A stretch of DNA of 64,000 nucleotides from CAZBAF01 sp964490245. GTDB taxonomy: Bacteria; Patescibacteriota; Saccharimonadia; Saccharimonadales; JACDBH01. Shown here in pieces: positions 54,069-61,870 of this stretch; position 1 is the first letter of the stretch; each line of letters begins with the position of its first letter. The DNA is taken from assembly GCA_964490245.1 (NCBI GenBank), contig CAZBAF010000001.1, positions 62,001-126,000 of the forward strand, written 5' to 3'. The notes under the pieces were generated by a model. That model ran no database searches and was not told the origin of the DNA. It was given only the letters and a program-made list of their open reading frames with translations. The position numbers were made by a program, and so were the translations under genes.

Positions 54069-54929
54069 ATGTACGTCTTACATGTCACAGAAGAACTTGT
54101 CGGCAAGCGAACCGATAAGCTGCTGGCAGAGGAGCTGCCGCAGTTTCCGCGCGCTGCCCTACAGAAGCTTTTTGATAAAGAGCTGGTCTGGCTTAATGAC
54201 AAGATCACCAAACCCGGCATAAAGGTGCGGGCAGGGGACAGGCTTAAAGCCGACCTCTCGCCGCTGGATATCAAAATTGCCGATATCGATCTGCCCATCA
54301 TCTACGAGGATGACAACGTGCTGGTCATAGACAAGCCCTCCGGCGTGATCAGCCACGCCCGCGGCAAATTCTTCGACGAGCCGTCGGTAGCCAGCTTTGT
54401 CCGCCAAAGAACAGGTCAAAAAGGCGAGCGCAGCGGCATTGTGCACCGGCTGGACCGCGCCACCAGCGGCGTTATGATTACCGCCAAAAACCAGGAGACC
54501 CTAAGTTTTCTGCAAAAACAGTTCGGCGTCCGCAAGGTTAAAAAGACATACATGGCAGTCATTGTCGGCAGCATGCCGTCAGAGGAAGGCATTATCGACA
54601 TGCCGATTGCCCGCAACCCCAAAGTGCCCAAGCAATTCCGTGTCGCACCCGATGGCAAGCCTGCCCAAACCCGCTACCGCACCCGGCAACAGCATGGCCG
54701 CTACACCTTATTGGAGCTAACCCCCGAGACCGGCCGCACCCACCAGCTGCGCGTGCACCTGCACCAGCTCAACCACCCGATTGTCGGCGACGAGCTGTAC
54801 GGCGGCGAGCCGGCCGAGCGCCTGCTGCTGCATGCCGCCTCGCTCGAAATCACTCTGCCCGGCGGTGAACGTACTGTCTTTACCGCGCCGTTGCCGGCCG
54901 TTTTTGAGGAGACGATGCATGCCGGATAA
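54069..54929 (+). CDS. RluA-family pseudouridine synthase
   Basis: The 286-aa enzyme turns uridines in rRNA or tRNA into pseudouridine. It has an N-terminal S4-like RNA-binding domain (about 10-70, 'RAALQKLFDKELVWLNDKITKPGIKV') and the catalytic motif 'HRLDRATSG' with Asp129, then 'ETGRTHQLRVHLHQLNHPIVGDELYG'. It is closest in layout to RluD. It overlaps the next gene by 11 nt. Confidence 0.93.
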   Translation: MYVLHVTEELVGKRTDKLLAEELPQFPRAALQKLFDKELVWLNDKITKPGIKVRAGDRLKADLSPLDIKIADIDLPIIYEDDNVLVIDKPSGVISHARGKFFDEPSVASFVRQRTGQKGERSGIVHRLDRATSGVMITAKNQETLSFLQKQFGVRKVKKTYMAVIVGSMPSEEGIIDMPIARNPKVPKQFRVAPDGKPAQTRYRTRQQHGRYTLLELTPETGRTHQLRVHLHQLNHPIVGDELYGGEPAERLLLHAASLEITLPGGERTVFTAPLPAVFEETMHAG

Positions 54930-55785
54930 GCTTCTCCTGCACCCTCAGACAGAGCAAAGGCTGACACGACTGCTAGCCTCGCAGCCGCACGGCATTCTTA
55001 TCAGTGGACCAGCCGGCAGCGGCAAGGAAACATTCTCCCGCACAGTGGCCGCCAGCCTGCTGGATATCCCTTCTGCAAAGCTGGCCAGCTATCCATATAT
55101 GCGCATCATCGACCCGGCGGATAAGACCATCAGCATCGAGGCCATTCGCGAACTGCAGCCGTTTCTAAAGCTCAAAATACCCGTGCCGGCCGCCATCAAC
55201 CGTCTCGTCATTATTGCCCGCGCTGAACGCATGGGGCAAGAGGCCCAGAACGCGCTGCTTAAGACCCTTGAGGAGCCGCCGGCCGGTACCGTCATTATCC
55301 TGACCGCCGAAAGCACGCTGGCGCTGCTGCCCACCATTCTTTCACGCGTGGTCGAGCTGCCGCTGCTGCCCGTCAGCCAGGCTCAAGCCGAGGCGTTTTA
55401 TAAAGACACTCATAAAGACGCTGATATCAAACGCCATTACGCGCTGTCGCAGGGCCAAGCCGGTCTGCTGGCAGCGCTGCTGGCAGACGAGGACCACCCG
55501 CTTATCCAGGCAGTGGCCGAGGCCAAGCAGCTGCTGGGCCTGCCGGCCGCTGAACGCCTGCTAATGACAGACGAGCTCGCTAAAGATAAGGACCGGCAAA
55601 ACCTGCTACTCAACGCTCTGCAGCGCATCACCCACGCGGCACTGGTCCATGCCAGCCAGGCCGACCGTACCGCCGCTGTCAGGCAGTGGCATCAGCGTCA
55701 AACCGCCGTGGTATCGGCTATTGGTCTGACCAGACATAACCCCAACGCCAAACTGCTACTGGACACGCTGTTTTTAAGTTTATAA
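54919..55785 (+). CDS. holB: DNA polymerase III delta-prime-like clamp loader subunit
   Basis: The 288-aa AAA+ protein has a Walker A 'GPAGSGKET' (30-38), 'RLVIIARAERMGQEAQNALLKTLEEPPAGTVIILTAE' with the delta-prime style sensor region, and 'TILSRVVELPLLPVS'. The zinc module of gamma/tau is absent and the Walker B is not acidic-rich ('LVIIARAERM'), which fits delta-prime. It starts inside the 3' end of the pseudouridine synthase gene (ATG 54919). Confidence 0.85.
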   Translation: MPDKLLLHPQTEQRLTRLLASQPHGILISGPAGSGKETFSRTVAASLLDIPSAKLASYPYMRIIDPADKTISIEAIRELQPFLKLKIPVPAAINRLVIIARAERMGQEAQNALLKTLEEPPAGTVIILTAESTLALLPTILSRVVELPLLPVSQAQAEAFYKDTHKDADIKRHYALSQGQAGLLAALLADEDHPLIQAVAEAKQLLGLPAAERLLMTDELAKDKDRQNLLLNALQRITHAALVHASQADRTAAVRQWHQRQTAVVSAIGLTRHNPNAKLLLDTLFLSL

Positions 55786-55809
55786 CAGATACCTAACAGG
55801 GGTCAGGCC

Positions 55810-55838
55810 TTGACAACTCTTGACACGTCTGCTATAAT
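55810..55838 (+). promoter_or_regulatory. Perfect consensus promoter TTGACA-17-TATAAT
   Basis: TTGACA (55810-55815), 17 nt, TATAAT (55833-55838): exact matches to both hexamers. A second -10 (TATACT, 55895-55900) lies 10 nt before the TPR gene. Confidence 0.75.
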
Positions 55839-55910
55839 GTTATAGTAAGAAGAATTTACCTAAAATTGTACGCTTTTTAGCGCCGCCAACGTGCTATACT
55901 AATAAAACCT

Positions 55911-56564
55911 ATGCTTTCTTTGTTGTTTGTGACGGGATTCGGGCTGCTCGCATTCAGAAGCGCGAAAATTCGCGACTCCGAGCTGTCACAGGTTTCGCAG
56001 CGTATCAGCGACCGCCTCAGCAAACTGTGGGATATCGCCCATCAGGGCATGCGCGAAAACCGCTTTTTAAGAGCCGAAAAGGCGCTTTTAACCATTCTTA
56101 AAATCGACCAAAAAAACGCCGCTGCCTACAACCGGCTGGGCATTCTGTACGCCAAGCAAAAAGAATACAAAGACGCGATTGATTGCTTTGAAATCGCCAG
56201 CTCCATTGACCCCAGTGCCTCCAGTCTCCACAACCTGGGCCTGATTTATTACGAAACAGAAAACTACCAAAAAGCCGCCGTGGCGTTCGAGCAGGCGCTT
56301 AAGATGGAGGACACGCTGGCCGCCCGGCACATTGCCTACGCCAAAGTGCAGGAAAAACTCGGCAACGACAAGCTGATGCTGATCGAGCTCGAAAAGGCCA
56401 CCGCGCTTGAGCCAAACCCGGAGACATTCAATCTGCTCATTCGGGCCTACGAAACCCGCGGCCTGCAGGCCGAAGCCGATATCATGAAGGCAAAACTGGG
56501 CAAACTTATCATGCCGGCCGGCAAACCCCGTCGAGTGCTGCGCCCCCGCAAAGTGGCTATATAA
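55911..56564 (+). CDS. TPR-repeat protein, membrane anchored
   Basis: The 217-aa protein starts with a short hydrophobic segment ('MLSLLFVTGFGLLAF'), followed by about four tetratricopeptide repeats (for example 'AAAYNRLGILYAKQKEYKDA' and 'ASSLHNLGLIYYETENYQKA'). It ends in a basic tail (GKPRRVLRPRK). TPR proteins act as scaffolds; the partner is unknown. It has strong promoters. Confidence 0.8.
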   Translation: MLSLLFVTGFGLLAFRSAKIRDSELSQVSQRISDRLSKLWDIAHQGMRENRFLRAEKALLTILKIDQKNAAAYNRLGILYAKQKEYKDAIDCFEIASSIDPSASSLHNLGLIYYETENYQKAAVAFEQALKMEDTLAARHIAYAKVQEKLGNDKLMLIELEKATALEPNPETFNLLIRAYETRGLQAEADIMKAKLGKLIMPAGKPRRVLRPRKVAI

Positions 56565-56575
56565 ACCTCATAAGG

Positions 56576-56604
56576 TTGTTTTAAAGGTGTTAATTTGTTA
56601 AAAT
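56576..56604 (+). promoter_or_regulatory. Promoter of tRNA-Thr (TTGTTT-17-TAAAAT)
   Basis: TTGTTT (56576-56581), 17 nt, TAAAAT (56599-56604); transcription would start about 9 nt before the tRNA. Confidence 0.6.
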
Positions 56605-56619
56605 ACACCGGTATTTCAC

Positions 56620-56696
56620 GCCACCTTAGCTCAGCTGGTTAGAGCATCGGTTTTGTAAACCGAGGGTCGTCGGTTCGAATCCGACAGGTGGCTCCA
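56620..56696 (+). tRNA. tRNA-Thr (anticodon TGT)
   Basis: A full cloverleaf: acceptor GCCACCT/AGGTGGC, D arm AGCTCAGCTGGTTAGAGC, anticodon stem CGGTT/AACCG-type with loop TTTGTAA (anticodon TGT), and T arm with GGTTCGAATCC. The discriminator T and CCA are encoded. Confidence 0.95.
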
Positions 56697-56733
56697 CATT
56701 AACAACAGCACTATACTCTGCTATAATCAGCCC

Positions 56734-57123
56734 ATGCTCTCGAAAGCAAAGGGCGACTTAGCAGTTGTAAACGCCATACATCACTATACTTGTGAGGGCT
56801 ACGAGGTTTGCCTCCCTATCGGAGACAAGCGTTCATACGACCTTATAATAGAACGAGATGGTGATGTAAAAAGAGTCCAAGTCAAATACGCGGGTTTCTA
56901 TACAAAAATCCAAAAACATAAGGTTGCACTTCGTATAACCGGCGGTAACCAGTCTTGGAGCACAATAAAAAAATACTCCGAGAAGGACTTCGATGAACTT
57001 TTTGTTTACACTGCAAATGGTAGAAAATTTTCAATACCGTGGGCCGATATCACGGCTCGTAACGAACTGAGTATTGAGCACCCAAAGTATAGTGCCTACG
57101 AAATAGTAGACATGCAGGGTTAG
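56734..57123 (+). CDS. PD-(D/E)XK endonuclease of the intron-associated type, in a tRNA cluster
   Basis: The 129-aa protein resembles the small PD-(D/E)XK endonucleases found with group I introns: 'KGDLAVVNAIHHYTCEGYEVCLPIGD', 'SYDLIIERDGDVKRVQVKYAG' (Asp then Gln-x-Lys) and an aromatic C-terminal half. It has a TATAAT box 6 nt before its ATG, so the transcript is leaderless. Its last codons lie inside the tRNA-Tyr gene (stop TAG 57121-57123, tRNA from 57114), which points to a homing-type mobile gene that uses tRNA genes as its niche. Confidence 0.82.
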   Translation: MLSKAKGDLAVVNAIHHYTCEGYEVCLPIGDKRSYDLIIERDGDVKRVQVKYAGFYTKIQKHKVALRITGGNQSWSTIKKYSEKDFDELFVYTANGRKFSIPWADITARNELSIEHPKYSAYEIVDMQG

Positions 57124-57199
57124 TGAAGTGGTCAAACACGATTGACTGTAAATCAATTGGCATTCGCCTTCGTAGGTTCGAATCCTACACCCTGCACCA
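57114..57199 (+). tRNA. tRNA-Tyr (anticodon GTA)
   Basis: A class II tRNA with a long variable arm. Acceptor GCAGGGT/ACCCTGC, anticodon loop CTGTAAA (GTA), T arm with GGTTCGAATCC, encoded ACCA. Its 5' end overlaps the endonuclease gene by 10 nt. Confidence 0.93.
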
Positions 57200-57347
57200 A
57201 ACTTAAAACTTGAGGCTTCGAACCTCAGCACTTAACAATTTGCAAGGTCAAGGAGTTTAAGCAGCGCTACAATATGTATTTGCACATTTAGCGTGAACTC
57301 AGAAGTCCCCCGGACTTCTTCGGGTTCGAATCCTACACCCTGCACCA
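57175..57347 (+). repeat. 25-bp direct repeat of the tRNA-Tyr 3' end, bounding a 123-bp remnant
   Basis: The last 25 bases of tRNA-Tyr (57175-57199) recur exactly at 57323-57347. The 123 bp between contain small hairpins, including AGAAGTCC-CCC-GGACTTCT (57301-57319), and no gene. Such tRNA-end repeats are the usual footprint of site-specific integration (attL/attR) with later loss of the insert. Confidence 0.8.
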
Positions 57348-57348
57348 T

Positions 57349-57390
57349 GCCGCCTTAGCTCAGTGGTAGAGCACTTACCTTGTAAGGTTC
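57349..57390 (+). pseudogene. Truncated tRNA (5' half, Thr-TGT-like)
   Basis: GCCGCCTTAGCTCAGTGG and the following D arm are intact, then an anticodon loop CTTGTAA. After it the 3' half of the anticodon stem, T arm and acceptor are missing. It cannot form a tRNA as it stands. Confidence 0.7.
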
Positions 57391-57430
57391 TACGCTGACT
57401 CGGGCATAATAAGTCGTTAACAATTTAGAT

Positions 57431-57506
57431 GCCGCGATAGCTCAGTTGGTAGAGCGTTGCCATGGTAAGGCAAAGGTCTCGGGTTCGATCCCCGATCGTG
57501 GCTCCA
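57431..57506 (+). tRNA. tRNA-Thr (anticodon GGT)
   Basis: Acceptor GCCGCGA/TCGTGGC, D arm AGCTCAGTTGGTAGAGC, anticodon stem TTGCC/GGCAA with loop ATGGTAA (GGT), T arm GGGTTCGATCCCC, encoded CCA. Confidence 0.95.
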
Positions 57507-57524
57507 GTAAGTAAAATTCATTGT

Positions 57525-57555
57525 AGATCAGCAGAAATGCTGATCTTTTTTATTT
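57525..57555 (+). terminator. Intrinsic terminator of the tRNA cluster
   Basis: AGATCAGCA (57525-57533), GAAA tetraloop, TGCTGATCT (57538-57546), then T-run. Confidence 0.88.
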
Positions 57556-57560
57556 CCTCG

Positions 57561-57715
57561 GTACCAGTGCATTGCCCAACGCAAGACAAGGCCGTTAACG
57601 TGCAAGCGGTAGAAGGCTGGCGGTGAAAATCCGCTCCTAGCTGCAGCTAGTAGAGTCTCAAGCGGGGCAGCGCACTGGTACGGATAAAAGACCGGCATTT
57701 CGTCGGTCTTTTTTC
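57561..57715 (+). ncRNA. Stand-alone structured RNA candidate with own terminator
   Basis: A 121-nt unit is closed by a perfect 10-bp stem, GTACCAGTGC (57561-57570) with GCACTGGTAC (57672-57681), continued by TGCCC/GGGCA. Inside are a GCGG/CCGC hairpin and a TAGCTGCAGCTA palindrome. A terminator follows (AAAAGACCG, loop, CGGTCTTTT; 57686-57712). It matches no RNA class I know. It stands between the tRNA cluster and the phage-like genes, so it could be a phage or host small RNA. Confidence 0.65.
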
Positions 57716-57805
57716 GTTCGCTCGATGAGGCTGTCACTCCGGAAGATTGACACCTCATGCAGGCGGTCTAAGAAAGACCGTGAGCTAATCGGCCGAAGGG
57801 GGCTT

Positions 57806-58504
57806 TTGAGCACCACAGAATCGGTGACCAGATGGCTCAAGGCAAGTATCAGGTGGACATCCACTGGTTCGATCAACCGCACCTGCAGCGGTACGCCGAT
57901 CGGGCTTAATCGGAGACGAGTTATTCGTAAACGATTACTGCTTTACACGATTGTTGCGGCTCTAGCGGTCGTGTTCATACAGACACCGCACCACGCGATG
58001 TCGCAAATAGAGCCGAACCAACACCTTAACAATGCTGAGACGCAGGAACCGAAATCAATAGCAAAAGCTGATGAGCTCAAAGTTCCAGAACCTGATCCAA
58101 CAGAGGATCAGGTTGCAGTCGAAGCGCCGGAGCCACAACCGCAAGCCAAAGCGGCTGTGGCAACAACAGTGAGCACACCAGTGGCAGCAGCCAAGACGTG
58201 CGAAGAAGGCATACGTCGAGTGTGGCCAGCACACCTTCAGGACGGCGCGATTCTCGTTTCAAAGTACGAAAACCGCCGACAAGACCCTGAGGCTGTGGGC
58301 GCAGTCAATCCAGATGCCGTCGGATCACGCGACTATGGATGCTTCCAGATCAACAACTACTGGCACCCGAAGTACTTCACGGACGGAGACTGGCGAGATC
58401 CTGAATGGGCAGCTGAATATGCGCTGCGGATCTATCGCGAAAGAGAAGCTCGTGATGGTAACGGTTGGCGTGCTTGGTACGCGGTACAAGGCGTGCTCTG
58501 GTAA
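57806..58504 (+). CDS. Secreted or membrane-anchored lysozyme-fold protein
   Basis: The C-terminal 90 residues show a lysozyme-like fold: catalytic Glu in 'ILVSKYENRRQDPEAVG', then 'DAVGSRDYGCFQINNYWHPKYF' and 'DPEWAAEYALRIYREREARDGNGWRAWYAVQ', as in transglycosylases and C-type-like lysozymes. A basic N-terminus and a hydrophobic stretch ('LLLYTIVAALAVVFIQ') act as signal or anchor, followed by a Pro, Glu, Ala and Gln-rich linker. I set the start at TTG 57806 (AAGGGGG upstream). ATG 57725 is open too but lies in a hairpin with no SD. It could be a phage lysin or a host cell-wall enzyme. Confidence 0.72.
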   Translation: MSTTESVTRWLKASIRWTSTGSINRTCSGTPIGLNRRRVIRKRLLLYTIVAALAVVFIQTPHHAMSQIEPNQHLNNAETQEPKSIAKADELKVPEPDPTEDQVAVEAPEPQPQAKAAVATTVSTPVAAAKTCEEGIRRVWPAHLQDGAILVSKYENRRQDPEAVGAVNPDAVGSRDYGCFQINNYWHPKYFTDGDWRDPEWAAEYALRIYREREARDGNGWRAWYAVQGVLW

Positions 58505-58868
58505 TCAAGCTCAACAGCTCCACTAGGCACCGGATCTGGGTTTGCACCAGCTAAGGAGCCTCGCACCTTAAAGGGTAATCACCCACCAAACATAACTCCA
58601 CACTACACGCCAGCTTTCGAGCTGGAGTTTCTCAAGGTAAGTCCACCCTCGCGGTGGTGCGGCCAAAACAAATAGTGGATGGAAAACAAAAGTGGCTGGC
58701 AAAGCACCTTGCCTGTCTTGTGGAGCTGTTGAGCGCAATACACGAATTGGAGGGTATTCGGTGAGCAAAAAATCATCAACTAAAAAAGAAGCACCTTCGA
58801 CTACTGCCACTAAAAAGAAAGTTAGTGTTGGTAGTCGTCAATCAGAAAACAAAAAGGAGGAAACAAAA
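58505..58868 (+). other. Spacer with small hairpins; possible N-terminal extension of the next gene
   Basis: Holds a CCAGCT-TTCG-AGCTGG hairpin (about 58611-58626) and a CCACC/GGTGG hairpin. From GTG 58692 or GTG 58761 (with GGAGG upstream) a frame runs into the next gene and encodes a Lys/Ser/Thr-rich segment preceded by 'CLSCG'. Confidence 0.4.
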
Positions 58869-59159
58869 ATGAATCAATTAAAGCAAGCAATGTTTGGCGT
58901 AATCTTCCTGACTCTAAAGGTCAGTTTCATCATCGCAGGGGTTGCCCTGTGGAAGATGCCGCAGGTACACGTGATCGTAGATATACCACTCTACCAGATC
59001 GTTGGCAGCATCATTTTGATGTTCCTGATCTATCTTGAGCTGTACGCCTACTTCACTCGGCCTATCGACAGCAAGAAAGCTGCGAAGCAAAAGACTTTGT
59101 CCAAGCCTAGTGCTCTAGACGCTTTCAAGCTGCGCTTCGAAGAAACGCCAAGCAAGTAA
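58869..59159 (+). CDS. Small membrane protein, two TM helices
   Basis: A 96-aa protein with two hydrophobic helices ('MFGVIFLTLKVSFIIAGVALW' and 'VGSIILMFLIYLELYAYF') and a Lys-rich tail. ATG 58869 has a very strong SD (AAGGAGG, 9 nt upstream). Starts at GTG 58761 or 58692 would add a Lys-rich segment. It precedes recT. It might be a phage membrane protein; function unknown. Confidence 0.6.
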   Translation: MNQLKQAMFGVIFLTLKVSFIIAGVALWKMPQVHVIVDIPLYQIVGSIILMFLIYLELYAYFTRPIDSKKAAKQKTLSKPSALDAFKLRFEETPSK

Positions 59160-59173
59160 GTAAAGGAGTTTTG

Positions 59174-60016
59174 ATGGCCAATAGCAATGCATTAGCCGTA
59201 CGGGCATTCATTAACAACGAGGCTACGCAGGCGCGGATCGTGAAGATGCTGGACAAGAAAGCTCAGCAATTCACGACCAGCTTGTTGTCTGCTGTTAATG
59301 CAAACGAGAAGCTGGCGGAATGCGAGCCAGCAACGATCCTTAATGCTGCCATGACAGCAGCAAGCTTGGATCTACCAATTAACCAGAATTTGGGTGTAGC
59401 GTACTTAGTCCCCTACGAAAACCGAAAAGCAGGACGCAAAGAGTGTCAGTTCCAGATGGGTTACAAGGGCTTTATTCAGCTGGCGCAGCGTTCAGGTCTC
59501 TATAAAACCATCAACGCCGATGTCGTATACGAGGGCGAGCTGGTCGGCTTCGATAAGCTGAGTGGCGAAGTTGATCTAACGGGCGAAAGAGTTAGCGACA
59601 AAGTCATTGGCTATTTTGCCTACTTCAAGCTTCTAAATGGCTTCGAGAAAATTTTCTACATGTCAAAGGAGCGGGCTGAGGCGCATGCCAGCAAGTACTC
59701 GCAGAGTTACAAATCGCCCAAGCAGTGGATCAAAGAACAGAGTCTTTGGTTTACCGATTTCGACATGATGGCAATCAAGACAGTCATCAAATTGCTGATT
59801 TCTAAATATGGCCCGATGAGCACCGAGCTACAGAAGGCGGTTGTCAGTGATCAGGCAATCATTACTGGCGATGGTGAAGTCCACTACGTCGATAATGACA
59901 ATTCAAAACCCGAACTATCTGACGAGGAAAAGCAACAAATTAAGGCTGAGGTTGGAAGCATCGCTGACGAGCTGGAAGCTGAAGCCGGAAAGGAACAAGA
60001 TGGCGGAAGTAAATAA
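59174..60016 (+). CDS. recT: RecT-type single-strand annealing protein
   Basis: The 280-aa protein is a RecT family recombinase, which anneals complementary DNA strands. It shows 'ILNAAMTAASLDLPINQNLGVAYLVPY', 'ECQFQMGYKGFIQLAQRSG', 'YFAYFKLLNGFEKIFYMSKERAEAHA' and 'SLWFTDFDMMAIKTVIKLLISKYGPMS'. Such genes belong to phages, usually beside an exonuclease, which is found two genes on. SD AAGGAG is 5 nt before ATG 59174. Confidence 0.93.
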   Translation: MANSNALAVRAFINNEATQARIVKMLDKKAQQFTTSLLSAVNANEKLAECEPATILNAAMTAASLDLPINQNLGVAYLVPYENRKAGRKECQFQMGYKGFIQLAQRSGLYKTINADVVYEGELVGFDKLSGEVDLTGERVSDKVIGYFAYFKLLNGFEKIFYMSKERAEAHASKYSQSYKSPKQWIKEQSLWFTDFDMMAIKTVIKLLISKYGPMSTELQKAVVSDQAIITGDGEVHYVDNDNSKPELSDEEKQQIKAEVGSIADELEAEAGKEQDGGSK

Positions 60017-60485
60017 TTCATCGATTGCTACTATCGGGCACGATCCCGAAGAACAAGGCAATGCAATCGTTGTGAAGTTGGACACTGCTGCATTAGTAGA
60101 GGCAACTGAAAAGGCTGGGCAACTGGTGTTTAATCCATCAGCCGAAGATGCAATTGTTAAGGTTTTGCAAATCCAGCAGCAAGTCAACGAAGCGGTAGAG
60201 GCTATCAAAGCTGAGATTGAACGACAGGGGTTGGCGGTTAACCCGAATTTCGCCAGCGTTGTCAGCGACAAGCTTAAGGTCAATTACTCGGCATCTGGCG
60301 CCGAGTTTGGCTACGACGCAACGAAGCGCAAGCGCTTCCCGGCACCACTTTTTACCAAGAAAGTCACCTACTCACCTAACTCGAAAGAGATTAAGAAGTA
60401 CCGAGAAAAGACTGGTAAATGGCCAGCACACGTATTCGTTAATGAGCGAAAGAAAACAATACGAATCAGTCTGAAGGAGCAATAG
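60000..60485 (+). CDS. Phage-associated hypothetical protein
   Basis: A 161-aa protein coupled to recT (17-nt overlap) and to the nuclease gene. The middle is helical ('AEDAIVKVLQIQQQVNEAVEAIKAEIERQG') and the end is basic. It may be an accessory of the RecT-exonuclease pair; no family recognised. Confidence 0.6.
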   Translation: MAEVNNSSIATIGHDPEEQGNAIVVKLDTAALVEATEKAGQLVFNPSAEDAIVKVLQIQQQVNEAVEAIKAEIERQGLAVNPNFASVVSDKLKVNYSASGAEFGYDATKRKRFPAPLFTKKVTYSPNSKEIKKYREKTGKWPAHVFVNERKKTIRISLKEQ

Positions 60486-60487
60486 CT

Positions 60488-61075
60488 ATGGCAGACGATA
60501 AGTATCCACCTATCCGCGTGAGCTACAGCATTCTATCAGCTTGGGCGCGTGGCGATATCGATCGTGCAATCGCGCCGTTTCTCGGTCAAGAGGTGCCGCC
60601 GACACAGGCAATGATAGACGGTAAAAAGTGGCACGAGCGGTGGGAAAAAGAAACCAACCGCACAGGCAGACGTCCGTTGATATTCGGGGGTGAAAAAATC
60701 CCCGGGGTCAAGACGGAAGTTAAGCTGGTGCGCCAGCTGAACGACTGGTGTGTCTTGAGTGGCGTGATTGATTTACAATCACCCGATCAGAACGAGGATC
60801 ACAAGACCGGACGTTCGACGGCTACCGATTACGCAAACAGCTTCCAGCACAAGGTTTACCACGTGCTCGATCCAAGCAAGAAGCGTTTTCGCTACAACTG
60901 CTTTAACCAATACCTACCGAAGAATCACCCCGATCGCGTAACTGTATCGATCGTGCACCTTACAAGAAAAACCTTAGAAGAAGGTATCGAATACGTTTTG
61001 ACGCACGCTGCAGAGCTGCGTGAGTACCTCATACAAGCTGGCTATGGTGACCGCTTATCGAGGGAGGAGCAGTAA
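60488..61075 (+). CDS. PD-(D/E)XK phage exonuclease-like protein
   Basis: The 195-aa protein has a RecB/Cas4-like nuclease core: 'GKKWHERWEKE' (His), 'TEVKLVRQLNDWCVLSGVIDL' (Asp) and 'NEDHKTGRST' (Asp-x-Lys). Next to recT it is the likely partner 5'-3' exonuclease that makes the single strands RecT anneals. Its ATG has AAGGAGC 8 nt upstream. Confidence 0.78.
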   Translation: MADDKYPPIRVSYSILSAWARGDIDRAIAPFLGQEVPPTQAMIDGKKWHERWEKETNRTGRRPLIFGGEKIPGVKTEVKLVRQLNDWCVLSGVIDLQSPDQNEDHKTGRSTATDYANSFQHKVYHVLDPSKKRFRYNCFNQYLPKNHPDRVTVSIVHLTRKTLEEGIEYVLTHAAELREYLIQAGYGDRLSREEQ

Positions 61076-61387
61076 ATGTCAGATGCAGAAAAACAGAAAT
61101 CGATTACCCAATTCATAGCAGACCACATTGTAGGTGAGCACACTTCGTGGGAGTTGCAAGAGATAATCGATCGACTCCCCGAAGGTGACGAGGAGGCGGC
61201 AAGCGAATTCTGCGATGCTTTTGACTTAGGTGATTGGTTTTACGAAGCTATGATCATTAACGACATCGACATCAATGAGGTCTTAATTGATCTGGCAGAG
61301 CAGCGCCGGATCGAGGAAGAGGAAGCAGCAAGAGACCGCGCCGAAATCGATCGTGATTATCGGCAAATGCAGGGCTACCCGTACTGA
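61076..61387 (+). CDS. Acidic phage-like hypothetical protein
   Basis: A 103-aa acidic protein, its ATG abutting the previous stop, with a long charged helix at the end ('IEEEEAARDRAEIDRDYRQM'). No family recognised. It closes the recT gene group. Confidence 0.55.
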   Translation: MSDAEKQKSITQFIADHIVGEHTSWELQEIIDRLPEGDEEAASEFCDAFDLGDWFYEAMIINDIDINEVLIDLAEQRRIEEEEAARDRAEIDRDYRQMQGYPY

Positions 61388-61392
61388 GAGGC

Positions 61393-61527
61393 ATCTGTCT
61401 CTCGTACGGGTAGGTGGGCAAACCGCGTTTTAGGCCGGGAAACAAAAAGCACCTAGTACCTTCGGTACCCCGACCCCATCTCATCGGGATGGTTATTGTT
61501 TTCCGCCTACCCTTCCGAGAGACAGAT
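61393..61527 (+). promoter_or_regulatory. Long inverted repeat / structured intergenic RNA
   Basis: Arms ATCTGTCTCTCG (61393-61404) and CGAGAGACAGAT (61516-61527) match perfectly over 12 bp and continue with GGGTAGG/CCTACCC (plus GG/CC past one mismatch). The 85-nt centre has a GTACC-TTC-GGTAC hairpin and CCAT/ATGG pairing. No T-run follows, so it is not a plain terminator. It may stabilise the mRNA end, act as a phage regulatory RNA, or be a processing site. Confidence 0.6.
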
Positions 61528-61556
61528 CGTTATTAACTAAGAAAGGAGAACCTGAG

Positions 61557-61703
61557 ATGAAATATCTTTACAAGGTTCAAGACATTTTTACTAGGCTTCA
61601 CCTAGCCTATCTACGTCGCAAGGTCTTGAGCCAAAAACTAAACGCGTTGACAGATCCGACATTTTTGGATCGGGCACTAGCTGGGGAGGAAAAAGCATCG
61701 TGA
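61557..61703 (+). CDS. Small phage-like ORF (48 aa)
   Basis: ATG 61557 has a strong SD (AAAGGAG). The 48-aa peptide is basic and helical in its first half. Its stop overlaps the next GTG (GTGA). No family recognised. Confidence 0.5.
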   Translation: MKYLYKVQDIFTRLHLAYLRRKVLSQKLNALTDPTFLDRALAGEEKAS

Positions 61704-61870
61704 GCACAGGATTTTTGATTATCAACGCAATATTCTTCGGAGTGATTGCATTGATCTATACGTACAAATGGCTTTTTGCAGAGCGTGGCATCAAACAGAT
61801 TGAAGTTCTGATTTGGCTGCCGAGCTTTGTTTGGGCAGCCTACTGCTTCACAAAGGTGGTCGGCATATGA
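61700..61870 (+). CDS. Small membrane protein (56 aa)
   Basis: GTG 61700 with GGGGAGGA upstream opens a 56-aa protein with two hydrophobic stretches ('FLIINAIFFGVIALIYTY' and 'VLIWLPSFVWAAYCF'). It overlaps its neighbours at both ends (GTGA, ATGA), typical of phage gene packing. Function unknown; a holin-like role is possible but not shown. Confidence 0.55.
   Translation: MSTGFLIINAIFFGVIALIYTYKWLFAERGIKQIEVLIWLPSFVWAAYCFTKVVGI

Noticed and set aside
54781..54918. N-terminal extension of holB
   Set aside because: It overlaps the pseudouridine synthase in another frame, and the clamp-loader similarity begins only after ATG 54919.
57725..58504. Longer start of the lysozyme-fold gene at ATG 57725
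   Set aside because: The first 27 codons fall in strong hairpins right after a terminator and lack an SD; TTG 57806 has one.
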